Shown in pieces: positions 34,518 to 43,782 of a stretch of DNA of 64,000 nucleotides. Source of the stretch: Paracoccus solventivorans (GTDB taxonomy: Bacteria; Pseudomonadota; Alphaproteobacteria; Rhodobacterales; Rhodobacteraceae); the NCBI RefSeq assembly GCF_900142875.1, contig NZ_FRCK01000003.1, positions 359,938-423,937 on the forward strand, read 5' to 3'. The translations under genes and the position numbers were made by a program. The stretch's first letter is position 1; each line of letters begins with the position of its first letter. The notes beneath the pieces were generated by a model, which had not been told where the DNA came from, ran no database searches, and saw only the letters and a program-made list of their open reading frames with translations.

Positions 34518-37500
34518 ATCTTTCCACCTGGTCGATCCGCCATCCGGTCCCGCCCATCGCCATCTTCATGGTGCTGGTGGTGCTGGGGCTGGTCAGCTTC
34601 ATGCGGCTGCCGGTCACGGCGATGCCGAACGTGGATCTGCCGATCATCTCGGTCAGCATCGGCCAGCCCGGGGCGGCGCCGACGGAGCTGACCTCGCAGG
34701 TGGTGCGCCCGATCGAGGATGCCATCGCCAATGTGCAGGGGGTGCGCCATGTCAGCGCCACCGCCTCGGACGGGGCTGCCAGCCTGACCATCGAGTTCGA
34801 GCTGGAAACCGACAGCGACCGGGCGCTGAACGACATCAAGGACGCGGTGGCCAGCGTCCGCGCCGACCTGCCGCAATCGATCACCGAGCCCTTGGTGCGG
34901 CGGCTGGACGTGACCGGGATGCCGGTGCTGACCTATGCGGTCAGCGACCCCTCGCGCTCGCTGGAAGGGCTGTCCAAGTTCGTCGACGACGTGATCTCGC
35001 GCGAGCTGTCGGCGCTGCCCGGCATCGGATCGATCGAGCGGATCGGCGGCGCCGACCGCCAGATCGAGGTGGCGCTGGACCCCGACCGGCTGCTGGCGCA
35101 CGGGCTGACCGCAGCCGAGGTGTCGTCCGAGCTGCGGCAGCGCAATATCAACATGGGCGGCGGCCGCGGCGATCTGGCGGGGCGGGAATATTCCATCCGC
35201 ACCCTGGGGTCCGCCGACACGGTGGCGCAGCTGGCCGGCACGCCCATCTCCATCGCCGGCGGACGCACGGTGCGGCTGGACCAGCTGGGCACGGTCAGCG
35301 ACGGCGCCACCGACGAGCGCAGCTTTGCGCTGCTGGGGGCCGAGCCGGTGGTGGCGTTCGGCGTTTACCGCGCCTCGGGCGCCTCGGACCTGGTGGCGGG
35401 CGACAACGCCAAGGCGCGGCTGGAGGAACTGGGCGCGCGCTATCCGAACCTGCGCATTACCCTGATCGACGACGCCACCACCTATACGCTGCAATCCTAC
35501 GACACCGCCATGCACACGCTGTACGAAGGCGCGGCGCTGGCGGTGATCGTGGTGCTGCTGTTCCTGCGCAACTGGCGCGCCACGCTGATCGCCGCCACAG
35601 CGCTGCCGCTGTCGGTGATCCCCACCTTCTTCGTGATGGAGTGGCTGGGGTTCACGCTGAACGGCATCAGCCTGCTGGCGATCACGCTGGTGACCGGCAT
35701 CCTTGTCGACGACGCCATCGTCGAGATCGAGAACATCGTGCGCCACATGCACGAGGGCAGCCCGCCCTATCAGGCGGCCGAGGAAGCCGCGGCCGAGATC
35801 GGCATGACCGTGATCGCGATCAGCTTTTCCATCGTGGCGGTGTTCGCGCCGGTGGCCTTCATGTCCGGGATCGCCGGGCAGTATTTCAAGCAGTTCGGGC
35901 TGACGGTGGCGGTCTCGGTGCTGTTTTCGCTGCTGGTGGCGCGGATCATCACGCCCATGCTGGCCGCCTATTTCATCCGCGGCGGCGGCCACGCCGAAAG
36001 CTCGGGCGACGGGGTGGCGATGCGCGGGCTGATGCGGGTGCTGGGCTGGACCATGCGCCACCGCGGGCTGACCCTGCTGCTGGGTCTGGGGGTGTTTGCG
36101 GGCTCGATCTATTCCGCCACGCTGCTGCCGACCGAGTTCATCGCCGAGGGCGACGTCGGCCGCAGCCAGATCGAGGTCGAGCTGCCCCCCGGATCGCTGG
36201 TCGAGGACAACGAGGCGGTGATGCGCGCCCTGTCGCACCGCATCGCCACCATCCCGGAGGTCGAGTCGGTCTTTGTCATGGGCGGCACGTCCGAGCCCAC
36301 CAAGTCGCGGCTGATGATCAACTATGGCAACAAGGCCAGCCGCGACCGCTCTCAGGCCGAGATCGAGGCCGGGCTGAAGCAGATGCTGGCCGACGTGGCC
36401 GACGTGCGGCTCAATTTCCAGAATCAGGCCGGCGGCAACGACCTGACCGTCAGCGTCATGGGCGACACCGAGGACGGCGCCGCGCAGGCGGCCGAGCTGC
36501 TGGTGGCAAGGATGCGCGAGATGCCGCAGCTGGAAAACGTCACCTCGTCGTCGGCGCTGCAACGCCCGGAAATCCAGATCACCCCGCGCGAAGGGGTGGC
36601 GGCGCAGCTGGGCGTGTCTACCGCCGCCATGGCGCAGACGCTGCTGGTGGCGACGCTGGGGGATGCGGAATCGAACCTGCCCAAGTTCAATGCCGGCGAC
36701 GAGCAGGTGCCGATCATGGTGCGGCTGAACGAACAGGCGCGCGGCGACCTGATGGAGCTGCGCAACCTGCGGGTGCCGTCCTCGGCCGGGCAGGTGCCGC
36801 TGGGCGCCCTGGCCGAGGTCACGCTGTCGGCCGGCGCCACCCAGATCGCCCGCTATGACCAGCGCTATCGCACCACCGTGTCGGCGAACCTGGCCGATGG
36901 CGCGATCCTGGGCCCGGTCGCGGCGCAGGTGCAGGCGGCGCAGGCCGAGCTGGAACTGCCGCCGGGGACCGAGTTCCAGGCCTCGGGCGATGCCGAGATC
37001 ATGGGCGAGGTGTTTTCCGCCTTCGGCCTCGCCATGGGGGCGGGGGTGATGTTCGTCTATGTGGTGCTGGTGCTGCTGTTTCATAATTTCGTCACCCCGA
37101 TCAGCATCCTGCTGTCGCTGCCGCTGGCCATCGGGGGCGCGATCCTGGCGCTTTACATCACTGGAAACGCCATCGGCATGGCGGTGGTGATCGGCTTCCT
37201 GATGCTGATGGGCATCGTCACCAAGAACGCGATCATGCTGGTCGAGTTCGCGGTCCAGGCGATGGAGCGGGGCGCCGAAAAGCGCGACGCGATCCTCGAC
37301 GCCGTGCACAAGCGCGCCCGCCCGATCATCATGACCACCATCGCCATGGCGGCAGGGATGCTGCCCTCGGCGCTGTCCACGGCCGAGGGGTCCGAGTTCC
37401 GCTCGCCCATGGCGGTGGCGGTGATCGGCGGGCTGTTGCTGTCGACGCTGCTGTCGCTGCTGTTCGTGCCGTCGCTGTTTTCACTGCTGCATGGCGCGCA

Positions 37501-37570
37501 GGCGCGGCTGGGCGGCTGGATCGGGCGCCGGCTGGGACTGAACCGGGCCGCCGAGGCGGCGGCGGAGTAG
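34514..37570 (+). CDS. RND efflux transporter, HAE-1 type
   Basis: Inner-membrane proton-driven multidrug exporter of 1,018 residues. It has the duplicated layout of one N-terminal span, a large periplasmic loop, spans 2-6, and the same again. Proton-relay residues are present: the Asp pair 399/400 in GILVDDAIVEIENIVRHM and Lys904 in GIVTKNAIMLVEFA. The first helix begins STWSIRHPVPPIAIFM. The drug range cannot be predicted. Coupled to the adaptor by a 4-bp overlap. Confidence 0.95.
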   Translation: MNLSTWSIRHPVPPIAIFMVLVVLGLVSFMRLPVTAMPNVDLPIISVSIGQPGAAPTELTSQVVRPIEDAIANVQGVRHVSATASDGAASLTIEFELETDSDRALNDIKDAVASVRADLPQSITEPLVRRLDVTGMPVLTYAVSDPSRSLEGLSKFVDDVISRELSALPGIGSIERIGGADRQIEVALDPDRLLAHGLTAAEVSSELRQRNINMGGGRGDLAGREYSIRTLGSADTVAQLAGTPISIAGGRTVRLDQLGTVSDGATDERSFALLGAEPVVAFGVYRASGASDLVAGDNAKARLEELGARYPNLRITLIDDATTYTLQSYDTAMHTLYEGAALAVIVVLLFLRNWRATLIAATALPLSVIPTFFVMEWLGFTLNGISLLAITLVTGILVDDAIVEIENIVRHMHEGSPPYQAAEEAAAEIGMTVIAISFSIVAVFAPVAFMSGIAGQYFKQFGLTVAVSVLFSLLVARIITPMLAAYFIRGGGHAESSGDGVAMRGLMRVLGWTMRHRGLTLLLGLGVFAGSIYSATLLPTEFIAEGDVGRSQIEVELPPGSLVEDNEAVMRALSHRIATIPEVESVFVMGGTSEPTKSRLMINYGNKASRDRSQAEIEAGLKQMLADVADVRLNFQNQAGGNDLTVSVMGDTEDGAAQAAELLVARMREMPQLENVTSSSALQRPEIQITPREGVAAQLGVSTAAMAQTLLVATLGDAESNLPKFNAGDEQVPIMVRLNEQARGDLMELRNLRVPSSAGQVPLGALAEVTLSAGATQIARYDQRYRTTVSANLADGAILGPVAAQVQAAQAELELPPGTEFQASGDAEIMGEVFSAFGLAMGAGVMFVYVVLVLLFHNFVTPISILLSLPLAIGGAILALYITGNAIGMAVVIGFLMLMGIVTKNAIMLVEFAVQAMERGAEKRDAILDAVHKRARPIIMTTIAMAAGMLPSALSTAEGSEFRSPMAVAVIGGLLLSTLLSLLFVPSLFSLLHGAQARLGGWIGRRLGLNRAAEAAAE

Positions 37571-37626
37571 GGGGCGCTGCCCCCGGCGCTTCGCGCCGCC
37601 CGGCGATATTCGGGCAAGGAAGAAGG
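37571..37626 (+). repeat. Interspersed element after the RND transporter
   Basis: GGGGGCGCTGCCCCC hairpin, then a second hairpin GGCGCTTCGCGCC, then CGGCGATATTCGGGCAAGGA followed by AGAAG. Starts one base after the transporter stop. A degenerate second AAGGAAGAA box follows at 37679. Confidence 0.7.
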
Positions 37627-37690
37627 GGCTATTCCGGCGCGGGTGTGGCGGCTGCCGGGGCTCACATGCCTTGGGGCAAGGAAGAAACGG

Positions 37691-37711
37691 GGGCGCCGGG
37701 GTGCGGCGCCC
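37691..37711 (-). terminator. Hairpin downstream of pdhC
   Basis: GGGCGCC/GGCGCCC stem with a seven-base loop, followed on the minus strand by CCCGTTTCTT. T-run weak. Probable end of the pdh operon. Confidence 0.5.
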
Positions 37712-37719
37712 TTGTCAGT

Positions 37720-39054
37720 CTAGGCCAGCATCCCCAGCGGGTTTTCCAGATGGGCGATGATGGCGGCCAGCAGTTCCGCGCCAAGCGCGCCGTCGATCAC
37801 CCGGTGGTCCACCGAGAGGGTCAGCGACATCAGGTTGCGGATCACGACCTCGCCCCCCTCGGCCACAGGGGTGGGGATGCCGGCGCCGACGGCGAGGATG
37901 GCGCCGTGGGGCGGGTTGATCACCGCGTCGAAGTTCTCGATCCCGAACATGCCGAGGTTCGAGATCGCGAAGCTGCCGCCCTGGTATTCATGGGGCGCCA
38001 GTTTCTTTGAGCGGGCGCGGGCGGCGAGGTCCTTCATTTCCGCCGACAGTGCCGACAGGGTTTTCTGGTGGGCGTCCTTCAGTACCGGGGTGAACAGCCC
38101 GCCCTCGACCGCGACGGCGACCGCCACGTCCGAGGGTTTCAGCTGGATGATCCGGTCGCCGGCCCAGACCGCATTCGCCGCCGGCACCTGTTGCAGCGCC
38201 AGCGCGCAGGCCTTGATGATGAAGTCGTTGACCGACAGCTTGACGCCCCGCGATTCCAGCTGCGCGTTCAGCGTCGCCCGGAACTCCATCAGCGCGTCGA
38301 GTTTCACCGAGCGGCGCAGGTAGAAATGCGGGATGGTCTGCTTGGCCTCGGACAGCCGCGCGGCGATGGTGCGGCGCATCCCGTCCAGCGCGATCTCGGT
38401 GGTCTCGCGCCCTTCCAGCATCTTGCGCACGGTCTCGTAGCCCATGCCCTGCGGGGCGGCGGCTGCGGCCGCCGGGGCTGCGGCGGGTTTCGGGGCCTCG
38501 GCGGCGGCGGCGGGTTTGGCCGCGCCGGGCTGGGCCTGTTCCACGTCGGCCTTGACGATGCGGCCTTTCGGGCCGCTGCCGGTGATGCCGGCAAGGTCGA
38601 TGCCGCGTTCCGCCGCGATCCGCCGCGCGAGCGGAGAGGCGAAGATGCGGTTGCCCTTGTCCCTTGCCGTGGCTGCAGGTGCCTGCGCCTTGCCCGCGGC
38701 CGGGGCTGCGGCATCGGGTTTTGCAGCGGGCTTTTCATCGGGTGCGTCCGCCGCGGTCTCGGATTTGGGTGCGGAGGGGCGACTTGCCCCCCCGACATCC
38801 TCGACGCTTTCGCCCTCTGCGACCAGCACCGCGATGGGGGTGTTGACGGCGACGCCCTGGGTGCCCTCGGCGATCAGGATCTTGCCGATCACACCCTCGT
38901 CCACCGCCTCGAACTCCATCGTGGCCTTGTCGGTCTCGATCTCGGCGAGGATGTCGCCGGATTTCACGGTGTCGCCTTCTTTCACCAGCCATTTGGCCAG
39001 CGTGCCCTCCTCCATCGTCGGGGAAAGCGCGGGCATCAGGATTTCGGTTGCCAT
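37720..39054 (-). CDS. pdhC: Pyruvate dehydrogenase E2 (dihydrolipoamide acetyltransferase)
   Basis: Transfers acetyl groups from lipoamide to CoA in the pyruvate dehydrogenase complex. One N-terminal lipoyl domain with Lys43 in [12 protein letters not shown], an Ala/Pro linker, an E1/E3-binding domain ([20 protein letters not shown], about residues 136-155), a second linker, and the catalytic domain ending with the HxxxD motif in [14 protein letters not shown]. The 444-residue length fits the alphaproteobacterial single-lipoyl form. The lipoyl-coding DNA is almost identical to that of pdhB next door. Confidence 0.97.
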   Translation of the reverse strand: MATEILMPALSPTMEEGTLAKWLVKEGDTVKSGDILAEIETDKATMEFEAVDEGVIGKILIAEGTQGVAVNTPIAVLVAEGESVEDVGGASRPSAPKSETAADAPDEKPAAKPDAAAPAAGKAQAPAATARDKGNRIFASPLARRIAAERGIDLAGITGSGPKGRIVKADVEQAQPGAAKPAAAAEAPKPAAAPAAAAAAPQGMGYETVRKMLEGRETTEIALDGMRRTIAARLSEAKQTIPHFYLRRSVKLDALMEFRATLNAQLESRGVKLSVNDFIIKACALALQQVPAANAVWAGDRIIQLKPSDVAVAVAVEGGLFTPVLKDAHQKTLSALSAEMKDLAARARSKKLAPHEYQGGSFAISNLGMFGIENFDAVINPPHGAILAVGAGIPTPVAEGGEVVIRNLMSLTLSVDHRVIDGALGAELLAAIIAHLENPLGMLA

Positions 39055-39067
39055 GTCTCGCGCCCCC

Positions 39068-40477
39068 TTACCGATAGGTCACGTTGCGGACGGCCTGCAC
39101 GACCTCGTCGGCCGTGATCAGCGCCAGCCGTTCAAGGTTGGCCGCATAGGGCATCGGCACGTCCTTGCCGGTGCAGTTGATCACCGGCGCGTCCAGCCAG
39201 TCAAAGGCGTTTTCCATCAGCCAGGCGCTGATGTGGTTGCCGATGGAACCAACGGGGAAGCCCTCTTCCACCGTGACGCAGCGGTTGGTCTTCTGCACCG
39301 ATTTCAGCACCGTGGCATAGTCGATGGGGCGCAGGGTGCGCAGGTCGATCACCTCGGCCTCGATCCCGCCCTCGGCCAGCTTCTCGGCCGCTTCCAGCGC
39401 ATGGGCCATGCCGATGCCGAAGCTGACGATGGTCACGTCAGAGCCCTTGCGCGCCACCTTGGCCTTGCCGAAGGGGACGGTGAAATCATCCAGCACCGGC
39501 ACGTCGAAACTGCGGCCATAGAGGATCTCGTTTTCCAGGAAGATCACCGGGTTCGGGTCGCGGATCGCGGTCTTCAGCAGCCCCTTGGCGTCGGCGGCGG
39601 AATAGGGCTGCACGACCTTGAGGCCGGGGATCGCCGCATACCACGCCGCGTAATCCTGGCTGTGCTGGGCGGCGACGCGGGCGGCGGCGCCGTTCGGGCC
39701 GCGGAACACGATGGGGCAGCCCATCTGCCCGCCCGACATGTACAGCGTCTTGGCGGCCGAGTTCACGATCTGGTCGATGGCCTGCATGGCAAAGTTGAAG
39801 GTCATGAACTCGACGATCGGGCGCAGCCCACCAAAGGCGGCGCCGACACCGATGCCGGCGAAACCATGTTCGGAAATCGGCGTGTCCACCACCCGGCGCG
39901 GGCCGAAACGGTCCAGCAGCCCCTGGCTGATCTTGTAGGCGCCCTGGTATTCGCCGACCTCCTCGCCCATCAGGAACACCGATTCGTCGCGCTCCATCTC
40001 TTCGGCCATGGCCTCGCGCAGCGCCTCGCGGACGGTCATCTGCCTGAGCTCGGTGCCCTCGGGCCAGTCGGGGGATTCGTCGGGTTCCGGGGTGTGAACC
40101 GATTCGACCGCGGATTTGGCGGCGGCGGGGGCGGGGGCGGGCGCCTCGGCCGCCTCGGACGCCTTGTCGCGGCTGGCCTCGCTCTCGGCAGGCGGTTTTT
40201 CCGCTGCGGGCGCGGGCGCGGCGTCGGCCGATTCGCCCTCGGCCAGCAGCGTGGCGATGGGGGTGTTGACCTTGACCCCCTGCGCGCCCTCGGCCACCAG
40301 CAGGCGGCCGATCACGCCCTCGTCCACCGCCTCGAACTCCATCGTGGCCTTGTCGGTCTCGATCTCGGCGAGGATGTCGCCGGATTTCACGGTGTCGCCT
40401 TCTTTCACCAGCCATTTGGCCAGCGTGCCTTCCTCCATCGTCGGAGAGAGCGCGGGCATCAGGATTTCGGTTGCCAT
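39068..40477 (-). CDS. pdhB: Pyruvate dehydrogenase E1 beta subunit with N-terminal lipoyl domain
   Basis: Beta half of the thiamin-dependent E1. The 469 residues start with a full lipoyl domain (Lys43 in [12 protein letters not shown]), an Ala/Pro/Glu linker to about residue 135, then the E1-beta fold: [40 protein letters not shown], and the C-terminal [14 protein letters not shown]. The lipoyl fusion on E1-beta is an alphaproteobacterial trait. Its first 57 residues equal those of pdhC, and about 167 of 171 bp match. It lies 15 bp after pdhA. Confidence 0.97.
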   Translation of the reverse strand: MATEILMPALSPTMEEGTLAKWLVKEGDTVKSGDILAEIETDKATMEFEAVDEGVIGRLLVAEGAQGVKVNTPIATLLAEGESADAAPAPAAEKPPAESEASRDKASEAAEAPAPAPAAAKSAVESVHTPEPDESPDWPEGTELRQMTVREALREAMAEEMERDESVFLMGEEVGEYQGAYKISQGLLDRFGPRRVVDTPISEHGFAGIGVGAAFGGLRPIVEFMTFNFAMQAIDQIVNSAAKTLYMSGGQMGCPIVFRGPNGAAARVAAQHSQDYAAWYAAIPGLKVVQPYSAADAKGLLKTAIRDPNPVIFLENEILYGRSFDVPVLDDFTVPFGKAKVARKGSDVTIVSFGIGMAHALEAAEKLAEGGIEAEVIDLRTLRPIDYATVLKSVQKTNRCVTVEEGFPVGSIGNHISAWLMENAFDWLDAPVINCTGKDVPMPYAANLERLALITADEVVQAVRNVTYR

Positions 40478-40492
40478 CTGTCAGCCCCTCTC

Positions 40493-41536
40493 TCAGGCGT
40501 TCACGTCTTGCGACGACTGCTGCGGCACGTCGTCGGCGTAGATGTCGGTCCACAGCTCTTCCAGCGGTGGCTCGGGGCTTTCGCGGGCGAAATCGGCGGA
40601 ATCGTTCACGATGTCCTTGATGTCCTTGTCGATCGCCTTGAGGTCGTCCTCGGCCGCGTGCCCGCCCTGCAGCAGCAGTTGGCGGACGTGTTCGATCGGG
40701 TCGCGCTCGTCGCGCATCTTCTGCACCTCTTCGCGGGTGCGGTATTTCGCCGGGTCGGACATGGAATGGCCGCGATAGCGATAGGTCATCATTTCAAGGA
40801 TATACGGACCCTTGCCGGCGCGGCAGTGGGCCACGGCCTTTTCGCCGGCGGCCTTGACCGCCAGCACGTCCATGCCGTCGACCTGCTCGCCGGGGATGCC
40901 GAAGGCCTCGCCGCGGCCGAACAGCGTGGTGGATTTGGTGGACCGCTTCATGCTGGTCCCCATGGCGTACTGGTTGTTCTCGATCACGAAGACGACCGGC
41001 AGTTCCCACAGCTCGGCCATGTTGTAGGTCTCGTAGACCTGGCCCTGGTTGGCAGCGCCGTCGCCGAAATAGGTAAAGGTGACGTTGTCGTTGCCCTTGT
41101 ACTTGTCGGCAAATGCCAGCCCTGCGCCCAGCGGCACCTGCGCCGCGACGATGCCGTGGCCGCCGTAGAAATGCTTTTCGCGGCTGAACATGTGCATCGA
41201 GCCGCCCTTGCCCTTGGAATAGCCGCCGATGCGGCCGGTGAGTTCCGCCATCACCCCGCGCGCCTTCATCCCCGAGGCCAGCATGTGCCCGTGGTCGCGG
41301 TAGCTGGTGATGCGCTTGTCGCCCTCTTTCGCGGCGGCTTCGAGCCCGACCACCACGGCCTCTTGCCCGATGTAGAGGTGGCAGAACCCGCCGATCAGCC
41401 CCATGCCGTAAAGCTGGCCGGCCTTTTCCTCGAATCGCCGGATCAGCAGCATTTCCCGATAGTATTTCAGCAGCTCGTCGCGTGAGACATTGGGCTGCTG
41501 CGGGGGCTGGGCCGTCTCGGCCGGTTTTCTCGCCAT
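40493..41536 (-). CDS. pdhA: Pyruvate dehydrogenase E1 alpha subunit
   Basis: Alpha half of E1, binds thiamin diphosphate and decarboxylates pyruvate. The 347 residues contain the TPP motif FGDGAANQGQVYETYNMAEL ... ENNQYAMGTS, and the regulatory-loop region YRYRGHSMSDPAKYRTREE. First gene of the pdhA-pdhB-pdhC operon. A promoter with an overlapping inverted repeat lies about 55-100 bp upstream; ftsB is 162 bp upstream on the same strand. Confidence 0.97.
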   Translation of the reverse strand: MARKPAETAQPPQQPNVSRDELLKYYREMLLIRRFEEKAGQLYGMGLIGGFCHLYIGQEAVVVGLEAAAKEGDKRITSYRDHGHMLASGMKARGVMAELTGRIGGYSKGKGGSMHMFSREKHFYGGHGIVAAQVPLGAGLAFADKYKGNDNVTFTYFGDGAANQGQVYETYNMAELWELPVVFVIENNQYAMGTSMKRSTKSTTLFGRGEAFGIPGEQVDGMDVLAVKAAGEKAVAHCRAGKGPYILEMMTYRYRGHSMSDPAKYRTREEVQKMRDERDPIEHVRQLLLQGGHAAEDDLKAIDKDIKDIVNDSADFARESPEPPLEELWTDIYADDVPQQSSQDVNA

Positions 41537-41589
41537 CTGCGTTCTCCGGGTTCGTGGATGCTGCCGAAAAAATGGTTCAGCGTTGAACT

Positions 41590-41619
41590 ATCTTAGAATC
41601 GGGATTTCGCCGGGCGCAA
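41590..41619 (-). promoter_or_regulatory. Candidate pdh operon promoter with inverted repeat
   Basis: Minus strand TTGCGC, 18 bases, TAAGAT. A perfect 8-bp inverted repeat, CGGGCGCA (41611-41618) and TGCGCCCG (41629-41636), overlaps the -35 and could be an operator or the terminator stem of ftsB. No T-run follows it. Confidence 0.45.
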
Positions 41620-41698
41620 GGCGCATTCTGCGCCCGGGGGCGTGGCCGGCGAAGATGGGCAGAGAACGCTGGCGGAGACGCGGCAGGACGCCGCGGGA

Positions 41699-41992
41699 TC
41701 AGCGGACGATCAGCTCGTCCCCGCGCACCAGCCCCAGCACGTCGCGGGCGCGTTCGTCCAGCAGTTCGAGATCGAGGTATTCGTCCGACAGCCGCCGGGT
41801 CAGGCTCTTCATCCGCGCCACCTCGGCCGCCAGCGCGTCGCGCTCGGCCACCAGCTGCGCGGTCTCGGCCTCGAGCTGGACCCGGCGCAGGATCCCCGAG
41901 GGGCCCTGCACGGCGGCGAAGGCGAAGTAGAGCGACAGCAGCAGCGCAAGCAGCACATAGACCAGCGCGCCGATGGGCAGGGTTCGGTTCAT
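41699..41992 (-). CDS. FtsB/DivIC-like septum formation initiator
   Basis: Short bitopic cell-division protein of 97 residues. One N-terminal span (GALVYVLLALLLSLYFAFAA, about residues 8-27) is followed by a leucine-zipper-like coiled coil (ETAQLVAERDALAAEVARMK) and a conserved tail (DLELLDERARDVLGLVRGDE). In other bacteria FtsB forms a complex with FtsL and FtsQ. Position just upstream of pdhA is conserved in alphaproteobacteria. The ATG at 41992 gives a normal short cytoplasmic N terminus. Confidence 0.87.
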   Translation of the reverse strand: MNRTLPIGALVYVLLALLLSLYFAFAAVQGPSGILRRVQLEAETAQLVAERDALAAEVARMKSLTRRLSDEYLDLELLDERARDVLGLVRGDELIVR

Positions 41993-42165
41993 GTTCTCGG
42001 GTCCGTTTTCCGCCATCCTGCCACGGCGGACGGGCAAGGGGAATTGCCCGCGACGCGCCCCCGCGGGGCCGCGGCGGAACCCGGCGGCACTCCCCGACAT
42101 TCCTGCTCGCGCCCCGGGGGCGGGGCCGGTAGAGTGCCCGGGCAGGCAAGATGCAAGGAGAGGCG

Positions 42166-42786
42166 ATGTCCATGCGCAACATCCAGGTGGTGCTGGGGGT
42201 GGCCTTCGGCGTGCTGCTGTTCCTGTTCCTCGACTATTCGCTGCCCAGCCGCGACACGGTGCGGATCACCAACACCTACAACAAGCTGACCGACCTGGGC
42301 TGGAACCGGATCTTCTACGCCGCGGCCTCTACCGGCGCGGTCGAGACCGCCGAAGGGCGGCGCGACGTGCGCTATATCGACACGGTGCGGCCGAACGGGC
42401 GCCCCCGGGTCTATCGCAACGAGGACACCGGCCTGATCTGGCCGCCGTATTTCAAATACGACAGCTCGGACCTGCACGCGATCGCGGGGGACATGCGCTC
42501 GACCGCCGGGCAGCCGCGCTGGGTCAGCATCACCTCTTATGGCTGGCGCAACGACCTGATCACCATCTTCCCGAACGCGATCTCGATCCGCCCGGTGGCG
42601 GGACCGCAGGACCGGCCGATGAACTGGCTGGCGATGGTGATCCTGGCGGTGATGGGGCTGGCGCTGTTCCTGTTCTGGAGCCGGTGGAACCGCTTTGCCG
42701 CCCGCCGCCTGGAGCCGGCGGTCGAGCGGGCCGAGGCGCGGGCCGACCGGATGCGGGGCCGGTTCCGGCGCTGGCTGGGCCGCTAA
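42166..42786 (+). CDS. DUF1523 family membrane protein
   Basis: A 206-residue protein of the DUF1523 family, function unknown. It has a hydrophobic N-terminal segment (VVLGVAFGVLLFLFLDY), a conserved soluble part (TVRITNTYNKLTDLGWNRIF, then WPPYFKYDSSDLHA and YGWRNDLITIFPNAI), and a second span (WLAMVILAVMGLALFLFWSR) before an Arg-rich tail. The soluble part is probably periplasmic. AAGGAG precedes the ATG at 42166; the ATG two codons later is also possible. Confidence 0.8.
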   Translation: MSMRNIQVVLGVAFGVLLFLFLDYSLPSRDTVRITNTYNKLTDLGWNRIFYAAASTGAVETAEGRRDVRYIDTVRPNGRPRVYRNEDTGLIWPPYFKYDSSDLHAIAGDMRSTAGQPRWVSITSYGWRNDLITIFPNAISIRPVAGPQDRPMNWLAMVILAVMGLALFLFWSRWNRFAARRLEPAVERAEARADRMRGRFRRWLGR

Positions 42787-42810
42787 CGCGGCCATGGGCG
42801 GCGCGGGTCC

Positions 42811-43018
42811 TGCGTCGCTGGGGCGATGGGTATTTGGGCCAGAAAGAAGCGGCTGGTGCGGGGCTTAAGTGGGCGAGCGCGGGGTTTGCGTCGCTGGGGC
42901 TATGGGTATTTGAGCCGGAAAGAAGCGGCTGGTGCGGGAAGGCACGTTGGGCCTGGGCAAGCGGCCGCGAGATTTATCGCCGGGCGGATGGGTGTTGAGA
43001 CCAGAAAGAAGACGCTGG
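42811..43018 (+). repeat. Three tandem copies of the interspersed element
   Basis: Unit 1 (42811) and unit 2 (42887) share TGCGTCGCTGGGG, ATGGGTATTTG, GCC, AAAGAAGCGGCTGGTGCGGG with very few differences; unit 3 (about 42981) is more diverged (ATGGGTGTTGAGACCAGAAA, GAAG, CGCTGGCGCGGG). Core-to-core spacing is 76 and 86 bp. The array fills most of the gap between convergent DUF1523 and sufT. Confidence 0.8.
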
Positions 43019-43174
43019 CGCGGGAGAGGCAGGCCGCCTGCGCCGGAGGTGGCTAAAATGGTCGCGGGGGAGGCAAGCCGCTTGGGGTTGCCTGCCGCCG
43101 GGAACGGAGGTGGCAGCGACGGGCCGTCGGACGGTGCGGGATTTCTGTGGTGGTGTGGCGCGAGAGTGCAGGGC
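43019..43174. other. Non-coding tail of the repeat array
   Basis: No gene. GAGGCAGGCCGCCTG...CCGGAGGTGGC (43027-43053) is echoed by GAGGCAAGCCGCTTG and GAACGGAGGTGGC (43070-43114), a looser duplication. The remaining 60 bp before sufT show nothing I can name. Confidence 0.5.
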
Positions 43175-43534
43175 TTAGATGAAGCCCAGTTCCAGCCGCG
43201 CCTCGTCGGACATCATTTCCATTCCCCAGGGCGGCTGGAAGGTCATGTCCACGTCGACCTGGCGCACGCCGGCCAGCGCGCTGACCGCATCGGCGACCCA
43301 GCCCGGCATCTCTCCTGCGACCGGGCAGCCGGGGGCGGTCAGCGTCATCATGATGCGCACCGCGTTGGTGTCGTCGATGGCGATGGTGTAGATCAGCCCG
43401 AGGTCGAAGATGTTGACCGGGATTTCCGGGTCGTAGACCGTGCGGCAGGCCTCGACCACGCTTTCGTAAAGCGGGTGGTCGACGGACGAGGGCGCGATCA
43501 GCGGCTCGCCTTCAGTTGTCTGCGGCTGGGTCAT
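43175..43534 (-). CDS. sufT: SufT/DUF59 iron-sulfur maturation protein
   Basis: MIP18-like protein helping mature iron-sulfur proteins. The 119 residues show the family pattern: VVEACRTVYDPEIPVNIFDL, GLIYTIAIDD, and the conserved cysteine in TLTAPGCPVAGEMPGWV. I chose the ATG at 43534 because GGAG is six bases upstream; the in-frame ATG at 43555 would be at or before the transcription start predicted from the -10 box. Not inside a suf operon here. Confidence 0.85.
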   Translation of the reverse strand: MTQPQTTEGEPLIAPSSVDHPLYESVVEACRTVYDPEIPVNIFDLGLIYTIAIDDTNAVRIMMTLTAPGCPVAGEMPGWVADAVSALAGVRQVDVDMTFQPPWGMEMMSDEARLELGFI

Positions 43535-43561
43535 GCCATTCTCCGGTGAAGTCATGTGCTG

Positions 43562-43591
43562 CATATAGGCGGTCCGGGAGGCAGAGGAAAG
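43562..43591 (-). promoter_or_regulatory. Candidate sufT promoter
   Basis: Minus strand CTTTCC, 18 bases, TATATG, the same arrangement as upstream of rpsT. It predicts a short leader and supports the internal ATG as start. Confidence 0.35.
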
Positions 43592-43782
43592 GGCGCGCGC
43601 CCGCGTCGGGACGGCCGGGCCCGGTCCGGCTGGTGCCCGATCAGCCGTGTCCGGTCGGCATGGAGGGTGACCCGGTGGACCCGATGCGGCGGCGGCTGTC
43701 ATAGGCCCGCATCTGATCCGGCCAGCAGCATTCGGCCCGGATAACCCACCCCGAGGTCACGCACCCACGCGCAACCGCCGCC

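Noticed and set aside
33674..37309. A 1,211-codon open frame opposite the RND genes
   Set aside because: Translation is His/Gln/Arg-rich low complexity without domains; the other strand encodes a complete adaptor and transporter.
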